Shown piece by piece: positions 26,600 to 34,674 of a DNA stretch of 64,000 nt. The notes under the pieces are model-generated. The model was not told the DNA's origin. It saw nothing but the letters and a program-made list of their open reading frames with translations, and made no database searches. The stretch comes from Vibrio atlanticus (lineage in GTDB: Bacteria; Pseudomonadota; Gammaproteobacteria; Enterobacterales; Vibrionaceae). Both the position numbers and the translations under genes were made by a program. Location: assembly GCF_024347315.1 (NCBI RefSeq), contig NZ_AP025461.1, positions 434,001 through 498,000 on the forward strand, in the 5' to 3' direction. Every line of letters starts with the position of its first letter. Position 1 is the stretch's first letter.

Positions 26600-26697
26600 G
26601 CTGATTTAAGTGAGCAACGCTACCACCGAACCTAATCCTTTGCTCCGTAAACACATAACCCAACGCTGGATGAAAAATGCCATGCGTTGGGAACCTG
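26600..26697 (-). repeat. Diverged attC-like repeat, copy 1
   Basis: Follows the stop of the YbjQ-domain gene. On the minus strand it opens with CCCAACGCATGGCATTTTTC and closes with GGTAGCGTTGCTCACTTAAA, the order expected of a Vibrio attC (R''/L'' ... L'/R'), though the outer core sites are degraded. CCCAACGC and GCGTTGGG can also pair directly with one bulged base. It shares about 70% of its bases with copy 2 at 28280. Confidence 0.45.
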
Positions 26698-26699
26698 TC

Positions 26700-27242
26700 T
26701 CAAACGCTTGTTTGGCGTTTTTCCACAACAACCGCAGTGCCTATAGCAGTAACCATAAACATTGACTTTCCACCACCCGAAACCTCATCTACGTCGATAG
26801 AAACACCAACGATAGCATTGCAGCTTTTACTTGCAGCTTGCTTTCGTAGACCAAGGAGGGCATTGGACTTGATTTGATCAAGTTTATTGTTATACGTACC
26901 TGATTGTCCTCCCACAATGTCACGAACGCCAGCGAGAATATCACGTAGGAAGTTCGTACCCGCAACAACAGTCGTTGTGATTACACCATGGTTTTCAATA
27001 ATTTCGAGGTCACTAGATATAGAGTTAGTTGATGAGGTCTTAACAAACTCAAAGTTGTCTTTACTCTTTAATTGGGACTCCCAAGTTGCAATAGCCTCTT
27101 CCGCATTCGCAGCTTCACAACTATCACTGAGAATCGTGAAGCCTTGCTCCATAAACGAGCCAATTTCTTCAGATGCTGTTGCTGACATTACGTCTACAGG
27201 AACAGTTACACCAGATTTACCAAAAACAATATATTTATTCAT
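26700..27242 (-). CDS. YbjQ/UPF0145-domain protein with extra N-terminal module
   Basis: 180 residues. The C-terminal 105 residues follow YbjQ (GVITTTVVAGTNFLRDILAG; RDIVGGQSGTY; CNAIVGVSIDVDEVS; MVTAIGTAVVVE), a pentamer-forming family with no proven function, sometimes called heavy-metal-binding. The first 75 residues (MNKYIVFGKSGVTVPVDV...EQGFTILSDSCEAANAEEA) are not part of YbjQ and resemble the N-terminus of the next gene upstream (27335-27748). No signal peptide is seen. Cassette-like setting. Confidence 0.75.
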   Translation of the reverse strand: MNKYIVFGKSGVTVPVDVMSATASEEIGSFMEQGFTILSDSCEAANAEEAIATWESQLKSKDNFEFVKTSSTNSISSDLEIIENHGVITTTVVAGTNFLRDILAGVRDIVGGQSGTYNNKLDQIKSNALLGLRKQAASKSCNAIVGVSIDVDEVSGGGKSMFMVTAIGTAVVVEKRQTSV

Positions 27243-27334
27243 CTATACGTACCTATTTTACGCTTTAGCGCATACCCTAGACACTACACCGATTAGAAAA
27301 GTATGTTGAAACCTTGATCGTTTTTATGGCGCTT

Positions 27335-27748
27335 TTAACTGATTTTATTAGCTATATAAATCAGTGTTTTGCTAATGCTATGAATAAGCAATGTAACCAA
27401 TAAACTCGCTCCTGCACCTACAAAATAGAGCACTGCGAATTCGCGAGTTCTGTATGATTCAGCAGATTCAAAGCCCATGATAATTAAGATTAAACAGCCA
27501 ATAATCGACAGTATAGTGAATATCGTTGAGCATACGCTCAAGTAACCTGCTGGGTTTTTTAGCTCTCCAACGACCTCCCCATTAGTTGCTTTATACTCTT
27601 TAGAATACTTTTTTTGTGCCTCAATTCTGTCAGCAGCTTCTATTTCACAAACGAACTTATATCCCTTATTAATAAGGCTATCTACAGTAGCTCTCTCACG
27701 TTCAAACTGTGTAGTGCCACCCAACTTTAAAACAGTATATTTACTCAT
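27335..27748 (-). CDS. Two-helix membrane protein sharing the N-terminal module
   Basis: 137 residues. The N-terminal 60 (MSKYTVLKLGGTT ... INKGYKFVCEIEAADRIEA) align with the N-terminus of the YbjQ-domain neighbour: KY-V at residues 3-6, a G/F-Y turn near 28-31, and an EA-x-x-EA pattern near 38-45. The rest is two transmembrane helices (about 70-92 and 103-125). No known family. The layout suggests a shared soluble module placed on different outputs. Confidence 0.6.
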   Translation of the reverse strand: MSKYTVLKLGGTTQFERERATVDSLINKGYKFVCEIEAADRIEAQKKYSKEYKATNGEVVGELKNPAGYLSVCSTIFTILSIIGCLILIIMGFESAESYRTREFAVLYFVGAGASLLVTLLIHSISKTLIYIANKIS

Positions 27749-27783
27749 TTTGTTACACCATTAATTTCTGTGTGTTTTTCATA

Positions 27784-27836
27784 CAAAGCCACCGTATTCA
27801 CTGAAGCCGATCGAACCAAAAATGCCAAAGGTTAAC
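27784..27836 (-). repeat. Diverged attC-like repeat, copy 3 (partial)
   Basis: On the minus strand it reads TAACCTTTGGCATTTTTGGT and then ACGGTGGCTTTG. This is a short relic of the same sequence class as copies 1 and 2, lying between two minus-strand genes exactly where a cassette boundary would be. Confidence 0.3.
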
Positions 27837-27856
27837 TGTCACTCTTGAGGAGTTTG

Positions 27857-28261
27857 TTACATTTCGGACTCATTCAGCTTCTTTTCAATCCATGCCTTAG
27901 AGTATCCCTTAAGCAACTCAAGACTAAACTTCAGCGATTCCCCAGCAGTCTTACTCTTGAACTCTTCCCAAATAGCAATACGATTGACCGCTTCCCAATA
28001 TTGACTAGCAAGCTCAGACATTCTCCAATTGCTCACACTCCAAGCTGGATGCGTGGAATCGTACATTTCATATGGGTTGTTTGCCCGATTGGAAACTATC
28101 CACCTTTCATCTGATAAACGATTCAAATGAAACTTTAATTCCTCAATTGGGTACTTCTTAACTTCCTCTTCCTGAACAAGTTCTTGAATTGATAACTCTG
28201 CTTTATCTGAGCTGACAAAAGCTGAAATAATGCATTTCAAACAATCATGATTAACTACCAT
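27857..28261 (-). CDS. DUF2513-like hypothetical protein
   Basis: 134 residues, cytoplasmic. An N-terminal winged-helix-like half (ELKFHLNRLSDERWIVSNRAN near 41-60) is followed by a C-terminal pattern (MSELASQYWEAVNRIAIWEEF ... SLELLKGYSKAWIEKKL, in parts) resembling the DUF2513 family often found on phages and islands. GGAGG lies immediately before the ATG, so it is likely translated well. Function unknown; the assignment is by general pattern only. Confidence 0.55.
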   Translation of the reverse strand: MVVNHDCLKCIISAFVSSDKAELSIQELVQEEEVKKYPIEELKFHLNRLSDERWIVSNRANNPYEMYDSTHPAWSVSNWRMSELASQYWEAVNRIAIWEEFKSKTAGESLKFSLELLKGYSKAWIEKKLNESEM

Positions 28262-28279
28262 TTAACCTCCGAGAAATAT

Positions 28280-28378
28280 CAACACCGCATTAAGGTGACC
28301 AACGCTACCACCTAACCTAAACATTGCGCCGCAAACACGAACCCCTACCTTAAACTGAAAATGCCAAGAGTTGGAAAT
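28280..28378 (-). repeat. Diverged attC-like repeat, copy 2
   Basis: Follows the stop of the J-domain gene. On the minus strand it begins TTCCAACTCTTGGCATTTTC and ends TAGCGTTGGTCACCTTAATG followed by CGGTGTTGAT, close to a Vibrio attC right half (GCGTTGGTCACCTTAATGCG then GCGTTA). The left core site is degraded, so it is probably no longer a good recombination site. Confidence 0.5.
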
Positions 28379-28383
28379 CGCTA

Positions 28384-28929
28384 TTAAATGCTTTCTGATG
28401 CCACTTCGTTCTTCAACTTCTCATATGAGTCGTTAATCCTTTGCATCATAGCTTTGCTTCCACCTTTATCTGGGTGGTGGATGGACGCTAGGCTTTTGTA
28501 ACGCTTTCTAAGATCTTGACTACTGGGTAAAAATTCATATCCTAAGATATCTCGCTCCGTTAATGAGCAATCAGATTCAAATAGTTGGCTGCTCAAATTG
28601 AAATTTTCTTGAGTCAGAAGATCGATCTTTCTTTCGGCTTCACTAAGTAATGACTTCAGTTCATTTATTCGGTGGTTGGCTTTGCGGATAGTCTCATTAG
28701 CTTTGTCTAATAATGAACCTTCACTTTCTTTGCTTTCTCGCTTGGCGTCTGCCTCTAAGTATCCGAGCTTAGTTAATACATATGTAGCCCTTTCCCTTTC
28801 AGTGTCATTGTAATAATCAGTGTGAAGACGGCTTAACATTAACTTAGCTGTTTTTACTGACAGCTCTTCGCTTCCTTCAAACAAGACTGCTCTCTGCTCT
28901 GAATGAGCAGATGAAAAAATATCGAACAT
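28384..28929 (-). CDS. J-domain protein (C-terminal DnaJ domain)
   Basis: About 181 residues from the ATG at 28929. An N-terminal helical part (about 1-70) and a coiled coil (about 75-125, ETIRKANHRINELKSLLSEA) precede a C-terminal J domain with the invariant HPD in SIHHPDKGGSK and helix IV NDSYEKLKNEV. It should stimulate an Hsp70 partner. There is no Gly/Phe or zinc region, so it is a type III J protein. A GTG start at 28995 would add a hydrophobic N-terminus; the true start is uncertain. No dnaK gene is near. Confidence 0.75.
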   Translation of the reverse strand: MFDIFSSAHSEQRAVLFEGSEELSVKTAKLMLSRLHTDYYNDTERERATYVLTKLGYLEADAKRESKESEGSLLDKANETIRKANHRINELKSLLSEAERKIDLLTQENFNLSSQLFESDCSLTERDILGYEFLPSSQDLRKRYKSLASIHHPDKGGSKAMMQRINDSYEKLKNEVASESI

Positions 28930-29223
28930 AACAAAGCAACCAACATAAAAAACATCGAGAAATAATAGCAAGTAAGTTGTCGAAGATATACTCACAGTAG
29001 CATAACTCTTCCTATACGGCTTTTAGCCGTTTTTTATCGTCATTCAATTCGCAATCAATACCTTAGATAAAGGTAAGGGAGAGTAAAAGGCAAAATGGCG
29101 CATAATTTTGAAAGCCTAACTCTTTAGATTTCGTCGGATAAATTAGAGTATTGCGAAAATCACGTATTCAAATCTTAGTAACGAGCTGTGCTGACAAGTT
29201 TTGGGGCAGATCTGAGCTAACTG

Positions 29224-29382
29224 GCACTTTTTGAGAAAAGTGCCACGAGTAAAGCTTCAGGTCCATGAAGACTCTGGACAATTATTTGCCAGTGATTTTG
29301 CTAAATTAGCAAACCATCAATAACTAAAGGTATGGCAAATTTACTTGTGAAGAGCTAATGCGATGAGTAGCATCGCATTAGC
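29224..29382. repeat. Double-hairpin non-coding element, left copy
   Basis: Starts with a perfect hairpin of arms GGCACTTTT / AAAAGTGCC (29223-29244). Next is a core (29276-29333) that aligns without gaps to 39188-39245 at about 69% identity, including TTGCCAGTGA, TTAGC and AATAACT. After TGAAGAGC it ends with a perfect 12-bp stem GCTAATGCGATG / CATCGCATTAGC (29354-29382). No gene lies in 28996-29582; the core is repeated in the same orientation at the other end of the hydrolase-siderophore block. Confidence 0.5.
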
Positions 29383-29582
29383 AAAAGTATTTGTTTAGGT
29401 GCGCATTAAGAGCCTTCATGGTAAACCGACCACCTACGCACAACGGGGGGATGGAAAATGTTATCAACAGCTGTTGAGTTCACGGTCTGAAACTAAAATC
29501 TAAGCCTGCGACCCTGTAAATTAACTCTTCGACTTAACCTAAAAGTACAGATTCCTCACTCATAACGCCGCCATTTGCGACC

Positions 29583-30452
29583 TTATAAATACTTATCGAA
29601 CCAATTTAGTTCTTGCTTGACTACAGATTCAAAGAACTTACCACTGTACACCTGATAGTGGGTTGCACCTCGCTCAATATGTAACTGTTTAGGTTCATTA
29701 GCATGCTCGAATAACTTTTTCGACTCACTAGCTGGATTCACTCCGTCTTCACCGGCTGCCACTACTAGCAGGGGTTTATTTAGTAACGCTAGTGCGTTAA
29801 TTGGTTTGTGATTCATAGTTTCCCACACAGTTAAGAATGGGATTTTGATATTTAAAGCTGGGAAGTCATCTTTAAAATTATTAAAAAACTCTACAGATTG
29901 AGGGTCACCTAATACTTTAGCGATTGGCACCATCATCTCTTTGCCAGTCTTCGCCTTCTTGTCGCGCATGCGCTCTAACGTGCTAACAAATTTCCCTTTC
30001 TCTTCTACGTTCATTTCTCCAGTAATAACGGACTCACCATCAGCAAAAGTTAACTGAGCTACTACACATTGCACCTTCGGGTTGAGGCTTGCTGCAATAA
30101 TTGAGTTCGCGCCACCAAAAGAAGTCCCCCAAAGCCCAATACGGCTCGCATCAATATTTTGCTGAGTAGATACCCATTCGATTGCAGCATTGATATCTTC
30201 AATTTGTAACGCTGGTACTAAACGACCAGGTTCCCCTTCGCTTTCTCCAAACCCACGGTAATCAAAGGTAAGCGCAGCGTATCCTTGCTCTGCAAATCGT
30301 TCAGCATAAGCAGGAAGTAGTAACTCTTTCACACCACAAAAACCGTGACACAAAATGATGATTGGATAGTGTGTTTGTGGTTTATTTTTTGGCAAGTAAA
30401 GATGAGCGGAAATAGCCCCCCCTTGAGAAGGGAATTTAACATGTTGATACAT
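29583..30452 (-). CDS. Alpha/beta hydrolase (dienelactone hydrolase / S9-like)
   Basis: 289 residues, cytoplasmic. Features: PIIILCHGFCGVKEL near 27, YAALTFDYRGFGESEG near 54, the nucleophile elbow GLWGTSFGG near 108, the acid in AAGEDGVNPA near 230, and the catalytic His in ERGATHYQVYSG near 272. Related proteins hydrolyse xenobiotic or lipid esters. AAAGAGAAC precedes the ATG. It is the first gene inside the direct-repeat-flanked segment and is divergent from the siderophore operon; no direct link to it is evident. Confidence 0.82.
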   Translation of the reverse strand: MYQHVKFPSQGGAISAHLYLPKNKPQTHYPIIILCHGFCGVKELLLPAYAERFAEQGYAALTFDYRGFGESEGEPGRLVPALQIEDINAAIEWVSTQQNIDASRIGLWGTSFGGANSIIAASLNPKVQCVVAQLTFADGESVITGEMNVEEKGKFVSTLERMRDKKAKTGKEMMVPIAKVLGDPQSVEFFNNFKDDFPALNIKIPFLTVWETMNHKPINALALLNKPLLVVAAGEDGVNPASESKKLFEHANEPKQLHIERGATHYQVYSGKFFESVVKQELNWFDKYL

Positions 30453-31271
30453 TTATATGTTCTCTTTGTAGTGGCGTTTATATGTTATCTAAAGATTCTT
30501 TATACACTAATTACTTTAACGATCTGTTCTGACCAATATATTAAGCTCTAGTTCATATCGTAAACATTAAGACACCTAAAACCTTGGGGAAAATCAGGAG
30601 TGGTAAATTCGCGAGTTTACTATCAAAAACTGCCCTCAGAGCACCTCAAAGAATCTTAGCTAAGATTTGGGGCACTTTTTAAGGTGATTCCACTTCCTTA
30701 GCGCTTGGAAAGTTTGCGATGCTTTCAGAGCGATTTAAAGGTTAAAAATCATCTAGTTACTTCGAACCAAGAGTTGCACTCTGATACTCATTTACGTTCT
30801 TTATGAGTTTTGTTTTTCAGATTAGTTCTACAAGTATGGAAAGTCGCCTAATTTAGAATCCAGCATTGACGGTGCAGGTCAAAGGCATTGTGCTCTTGGG
30901 TACCTAGACCGATTAGCTTTTAGAAACAAAATGTCGCTTAGCAAATCGTCCAGCCTGAATGAAGCAGATCATGCTCCCCATAGACACGGCTCTGTAACTC
31001 ATTCGACTGCCACCGTGCATTGAGCCCTATATAGTATTTACTGAAAACGTCATCTATAGATGATAAACCCGAAAATGTATTACCCTTTAAATACAACAGC
31101 TAAATCTTGAGTTATATAACGGCTTCTTGCCCTTAAACTCAGCTCTTCCTTTTAACTTTATTTCTTGCACTGCTCACGTACAAAGTTTCCCGATATTCGC
31201 TTTCTAATTCCCAATATTGCTATTGTTAAGCTAACGATTAGATGAGAATGAGTCCTATTAAGGAGTCGTCT
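30453..31271. other. Long promoter-side intergenic region, no intact gene seen
   Basis: About 820 bp between divergent genes. No open frame with ribosome binding site or known family. Holds a CATCTATAGATG palindrome near 31050. No Fur-type palindrome comparable to that at 37964 was found in front of the ABC transporter genes. Confidence 0.45.
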
Positions 31272-32942
31272 ATGTATCTATCTGACAAGATGAGCGTCAC
31301 TCAAGCCCTCATTGCACTATTAAAAACGGAAAAAAAGCGTATCACTTATACCAGTGTTAGCGCCGTGTTGTGCGTGTTCGCAGAACTCGCCACTTGGATT
31401 TGCTTATACGTCGCATTGAGCAATTATCTGAACACCCAAAGTCTGAATTTCTACTTAGCTCTTATGACCATCGCAGTCTGTGTGCACTATTTTTTCTATG
31501 CAATTTCGGTATGGCAGGCGCATCTTGCTGCTTATCAAATTATTCAGACCATTAGGCAGAAGCTTGTTCGTGCTCTGTCTGAAATGCCGACCGTTAAACT
31601 GATGCAATACCATCGTGGAGATTTAGAAAAGCGACTCAATGATGATTGTCAGAGCCTTGAGCCTCTTATTGCTCATCATACTACCGATATTATTACTGGA
31701 ACTTTACTTCCGTTTGTTTTGCTTGGTTTTATGGTTAGCATCGACTGGCAGCTAGGCTTAATCGCATTAAGTCCTCTCCCCCTCGCTGTGATTGCCCAAA
31801 CAGTCATGATGCGTGGCTTTTCAGATAGACAAAAAAAGTACAATCAAGTCGTTGCGAATATGCATAAGGCGCAACTGGAATTTTTACGCAGCATCGGCGT
31901 GATGAAACTTTTCGGCGTTGATGCTGACTCTTACCGCCAGTTAAGCCATAACATGACTAAGCACCACAAGCTGGTTAACGCTTATACCAATCAAATGGTT
32001 GGAGCATGGGTCACCTTTACCACCTTAGCTCAAGCGTCTTTGGTTCTTGTTATTCCATTCGCCATCGTAAAATTGACCCAAGGTTCATTAAGTCCAGTCG
32101 AGCTCGCAATGATCGTGATTCTTTGTGCCGGCATCCTTAAACCATGGTTGGATCTAACACAGATATTTGGGCAAGTGCAGCAGTCCTTCTCTTCTTTAGA
32201 GCGAATACTACCTCTGTTCTCCGCAACGTCGGATCAATATTTCAAATCCGTTGCAACGCCTTATGTCGAGCTTTGTTGTGAAAATTTAGCGGTCAAACGT
32301 GGCTCACTCGACATCGTCAGTGGGCTGAACCTTCAGTTATCTCATGGCGAATGCATCGTAATTCAAGGAGCGTCAGGCTCAGGGAAAAGTAGTGTATTGG
32401 CAACACTCTATGGAGAACTAGCAACATATGAAGGCGATTGGTTTATTAACCCAAAAACCGTGTCTTCGATGTCCGATAGAGAGCGAAGCCAATTTATCTC
32501 AGTTGTAGACCAACAGCCGGTTTTCTTCAGCGCATCAATACGTGAAAACTTGGTCTTAGGAGATCGATTGATACACGACTCCGTGATTCTCAAGCTCCTC
32601 GATATGCTTGGACTTTCTGCACTTATCGAACAACTTCCTAATGGTTTGTATTGCAGTATGGATGAAACCGAACGCAATTTTAGTGGAGGGGAACTACAAC
32701 GGTTAGCCATCGCTCGTGCCATGCTGGTATGCCCTGTCATTCTGGTTTTAGACGAAGCGACTTCCCATCTAGATAAAGTAACGGAAAATCGTGTTCTAGA
32801 AGCAATACGTAAATATGCACCGCAGCAAATCCAATTGGTCATCAGTCATGGTCCAGAAGCACTAACCATCGCTAACCGAGCGTTTTCATTATCACACGGT
32901 CAACTTAAAGAAATTGACCTTGAGGAGGCCGTCTGTGCGTAA
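31272..32942 (+). CDS. YbtP-like siderophore ABC transporter, permease-ATPase half
   Basis: About 556 residues. Six membrane helices span about 25-310 in an exporter-type fold, followed by an ATPase with Walker A GASGSGKSS near 373, signature FSGGELQR near 473 and Walker B VILVLDEATSHLD near 495. Together with the next gene it matches the YbtP/YbtQ (IrtAB-like) class: exporter-fold half-transporters that import ferric siderophores through the inner membrane. The start at 31272 follows AAGGAG at good spacing. It overlaps the next gene by 8 bp. The context with FyuA-, YbtX- and YbtA-like genes is what supports uptake rather than export. Confidence 0.85.
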   Translation: MYLSDKMSVTQALIALLKTEKKRITYTSVSAVLCVFAELATWICLYVALSNYLNTQSLNFYLALMTIAVCVHYFFYAISVWQAHLAAYQIIQTIRQKLVRALSEMPTVKLMQYHRGDLEKRLNDDCQSLEPLIAHHTTDIITGTLLPFVLLGFMVSIDWQLGLIALSPLPLAVIAQTVMMRGFSDRQKKYNQVVANMHKAQLEFLRSIGVMKLFGVDADSYRQLSHNMTKHHKLVNAYTNQMVGAWVTFTTLAQASLVLVIPFAIVKLTQGSLSPVELAMIVILCAGILKPWLDLTQIFGQVQQSFSSLERILPLFSATSDQYFKSVATPYVELCCENLAVKRGSLDIVSGLNLQLSHGECIVIQGASGSGKSSVLATLYGELATYEGDWFINPKTVSSMSDRERSQFISVVDQQPVFFSASIRENLVLGDRLIHDSVILKLLDMLGLSALIEQLPNGLYCSMDETERNFSGGELQRLAIARAMLVCPVILVLDEATSHLDKVTENRVLEAIRKYAPQQIQLVISHGPEALTIANRAFSLSHGQLKEIDLEEAVCA

Positions 32943-34623
32943 CACGCTCAAGCTACTCGATCACGCTGATATCAATCCAAAAACGTTTTTGGTTGGTATT
33001 GCAGGTAAGGTACTCAGTGAGATCCTGCCATTAATTTGTTGGCTACTGGTATTCGGAGCCCTTACCCAAACATTGTTACTTCCTCTTAAAGCCCTATTCG
33101 CAATTTCACTTATCACGGTTGTCGTTCAGTGGCGGTTAGGGCAATCCACCAAACAGAGCTTCTTAGGCGCTTATGACATTACCCACCAACTGAGAAAAGT
33201 ACTACTACATGACATTCGCAGCCAACCGTTTTCCAAGATAGTAGGTCAAGGTCTGGGAGAGCGCATTAAGCTAATCACTCGTGACTTAAAAGCATTCGAA
33301 GACATTTTTAGCCACTTAATTGCTGACTTGGTCTCGGCTCTAGTGGTTCCGTTCGCGATGCTTTGTGTAATGCTATTTTGCTCACCTTACCTTGCTTCAC
33401 TTATGCTGATTGTTATGGTGAATGCGAGCCTATTATTGTGGAAATTCGAAGATGATTTTTCCAAAAAAGCACAGCGCCATGTCGATAAAAACGCTTCTTG
33501 CACCAACAAGTTGCTCGAATACATTGCTTGTTTACCCACGCTAAAACGCTTTGGTCGTAGTGAAGTATTAGCGACGCCACTTAGTCAAGAATTAGCTGAC
33601 TTGCGCAAAACAGGGTTAGGGGTTGAATGGGCTGGAGGAATAGGCGTTATTTTAGCAAGCTTGCTGCTTGAGCTTTCTATTCCAATGGTCGCAGGTCTTG
33701 GTGCTTACCTAAATAGTATTGGCAACCTTACTATCGGGGAGTGGTTAGTTTCGATCATTTCTGCGGTTGCTTGTATCCGACCATTTGTGCGAATGGCCAT
33801 TTTCTCTACGTTGTTGAGATACATGGCAAAATCTGCAGATCGCTTGTATTTCTTGAGTCAAGAGCCACAACAACCTGTGCATGGTGTTCAAGCGCATCAT
33901 CACGATATCGAATTCAAAGCGGTTGAGTTAACTCTGGATGGCAACACCATTCTTAAAGACATCAATTTGCAGGTTCCATATGGTCAACATATTGCGCTTG
34001 TTGGTACTAGTGGAGCAGGAAAAACCACGCTGTTGGACTTGCTCGCGGCATTCCATATTCCAACTCACGGGACAGTAAAAATTGGAGGAAGTACGGTAGA
34101 AGCTACTGGGACAATGTACTGGTATCAGCAGATCTCCTACGTAACCCAAAATGTGCAATTGTTCGCAGGGACGTTAAAAGACAACTTGCTCATCGCCAAA
34201 ACAGACGCAAGCCTTCAAGAATTGGAGACAGCAATCACAACCGCAGGACTTGATGAGCTGCTCGCCCGCTTGCCACAAGGGCTAAACACCGAAATAAATG
34301 AGAATGGCAAGGATTTATCGGGTGGAGAACGTCAACGCTTGTCCCTCGCAAGAGCGTTACTCCATGATGCGCCAATTGTGTTGCTCGATGAGTTTACATC
34401 TGCTCTCGACCACCCTAAGCAACAGGAAATACTGCAAAGCATTACCGAGAGTTTTGCATCTAAAACCATGATCACGATAGCGCATCGTTTGGACACCATT
34501 GCTGATGCCGATTGCATCTATTTGATGAGCCAAGGTCGCATTGATGATTTTGGCTCGCACGAGCAATTAATCACAACCTCTTCGCACTACCAGTCTCTGT
34601 GGGAAGCTCAACATAATAATTAA
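32935..34623 (+). CDS. YbtQ-like siderophore ABC transporter, permease-ATPase half
   Basis: About 562 residues, partner of the preceding half-transporter. Membrane domain about 20-310, then Walker A GTSGAGKTT near 362, signature LSGGERQR near 462 and Walker B PIVLLDEFTSALD near 483. The start is the GTG at 32935, preceded by GAGGAGG, and it overlaps the previous gene by 8 bp, giving tight translational coupling for a heterodimer. An N-terminally longer reading frame has no ribosome binding site. Confidence 0.86.
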   Translation: MRNTLKLLDHADINPKTFLVGIAGKVLSEILPLICWLLVFGALTQTLLLPLKALFAISLITVVVQWRLGQSTKQSFLGAYDITHQLRKVLLHDIRSQPFSKIVGQGLGERIKLITRDLKAFEDIFSHLIADLVSALVVPFAMLCVMLFCSPYLASLMLIVMVNASLLLWKFEDDFSKKAQRHVDKNASCTNKLLEYIACLPTLKRFGRSEVLATPLSQELADLRKTGLGVEWAGGIGVILASLLLELSIPMVAGLGAYLNSIGNLTIGEWLVSIISAVACIRPFVRMAIFSTLLRYMAKSADRLYFLSQEPQQPVHGVQAHHHDIEFKAVELTLDGNTILKDINLQVPYGQHIALVGTSGAGKTTLLDLLAAFHIPTHGTVKIGGSTVEATGTMYWYQQISYVTQNVQLFAGTLKDNLLIAKTDASLQELETAITTAGLDELLARLPQGLNTEINENGKDLSGGERQRLSLARALLHDAPIVLLDEFTSALDHPKQQEILQSITESFASKTMITIAHRLDTIADADCIYLMSQGRIDDFGSHEQLITTSSHYQSLWEAQHNN

Positions 34624-34674
34624 AACGCCAGCGCTGTGAGTAGTGCTAACTTATTCAGATTCAAGGAAAACAGT

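Noticed and set aside
30840-31030. Possible transposase remnant in the gap before the ABC genes
   Set aside because: Translated pieces on the minus strand are short and interrupted; no recognisable motif.
31200-31270. Fur box in front of the YbtP-like gene
   Set aside because: Only scattered partial matches to the Fur consensus; much weaker than the site at 37964.
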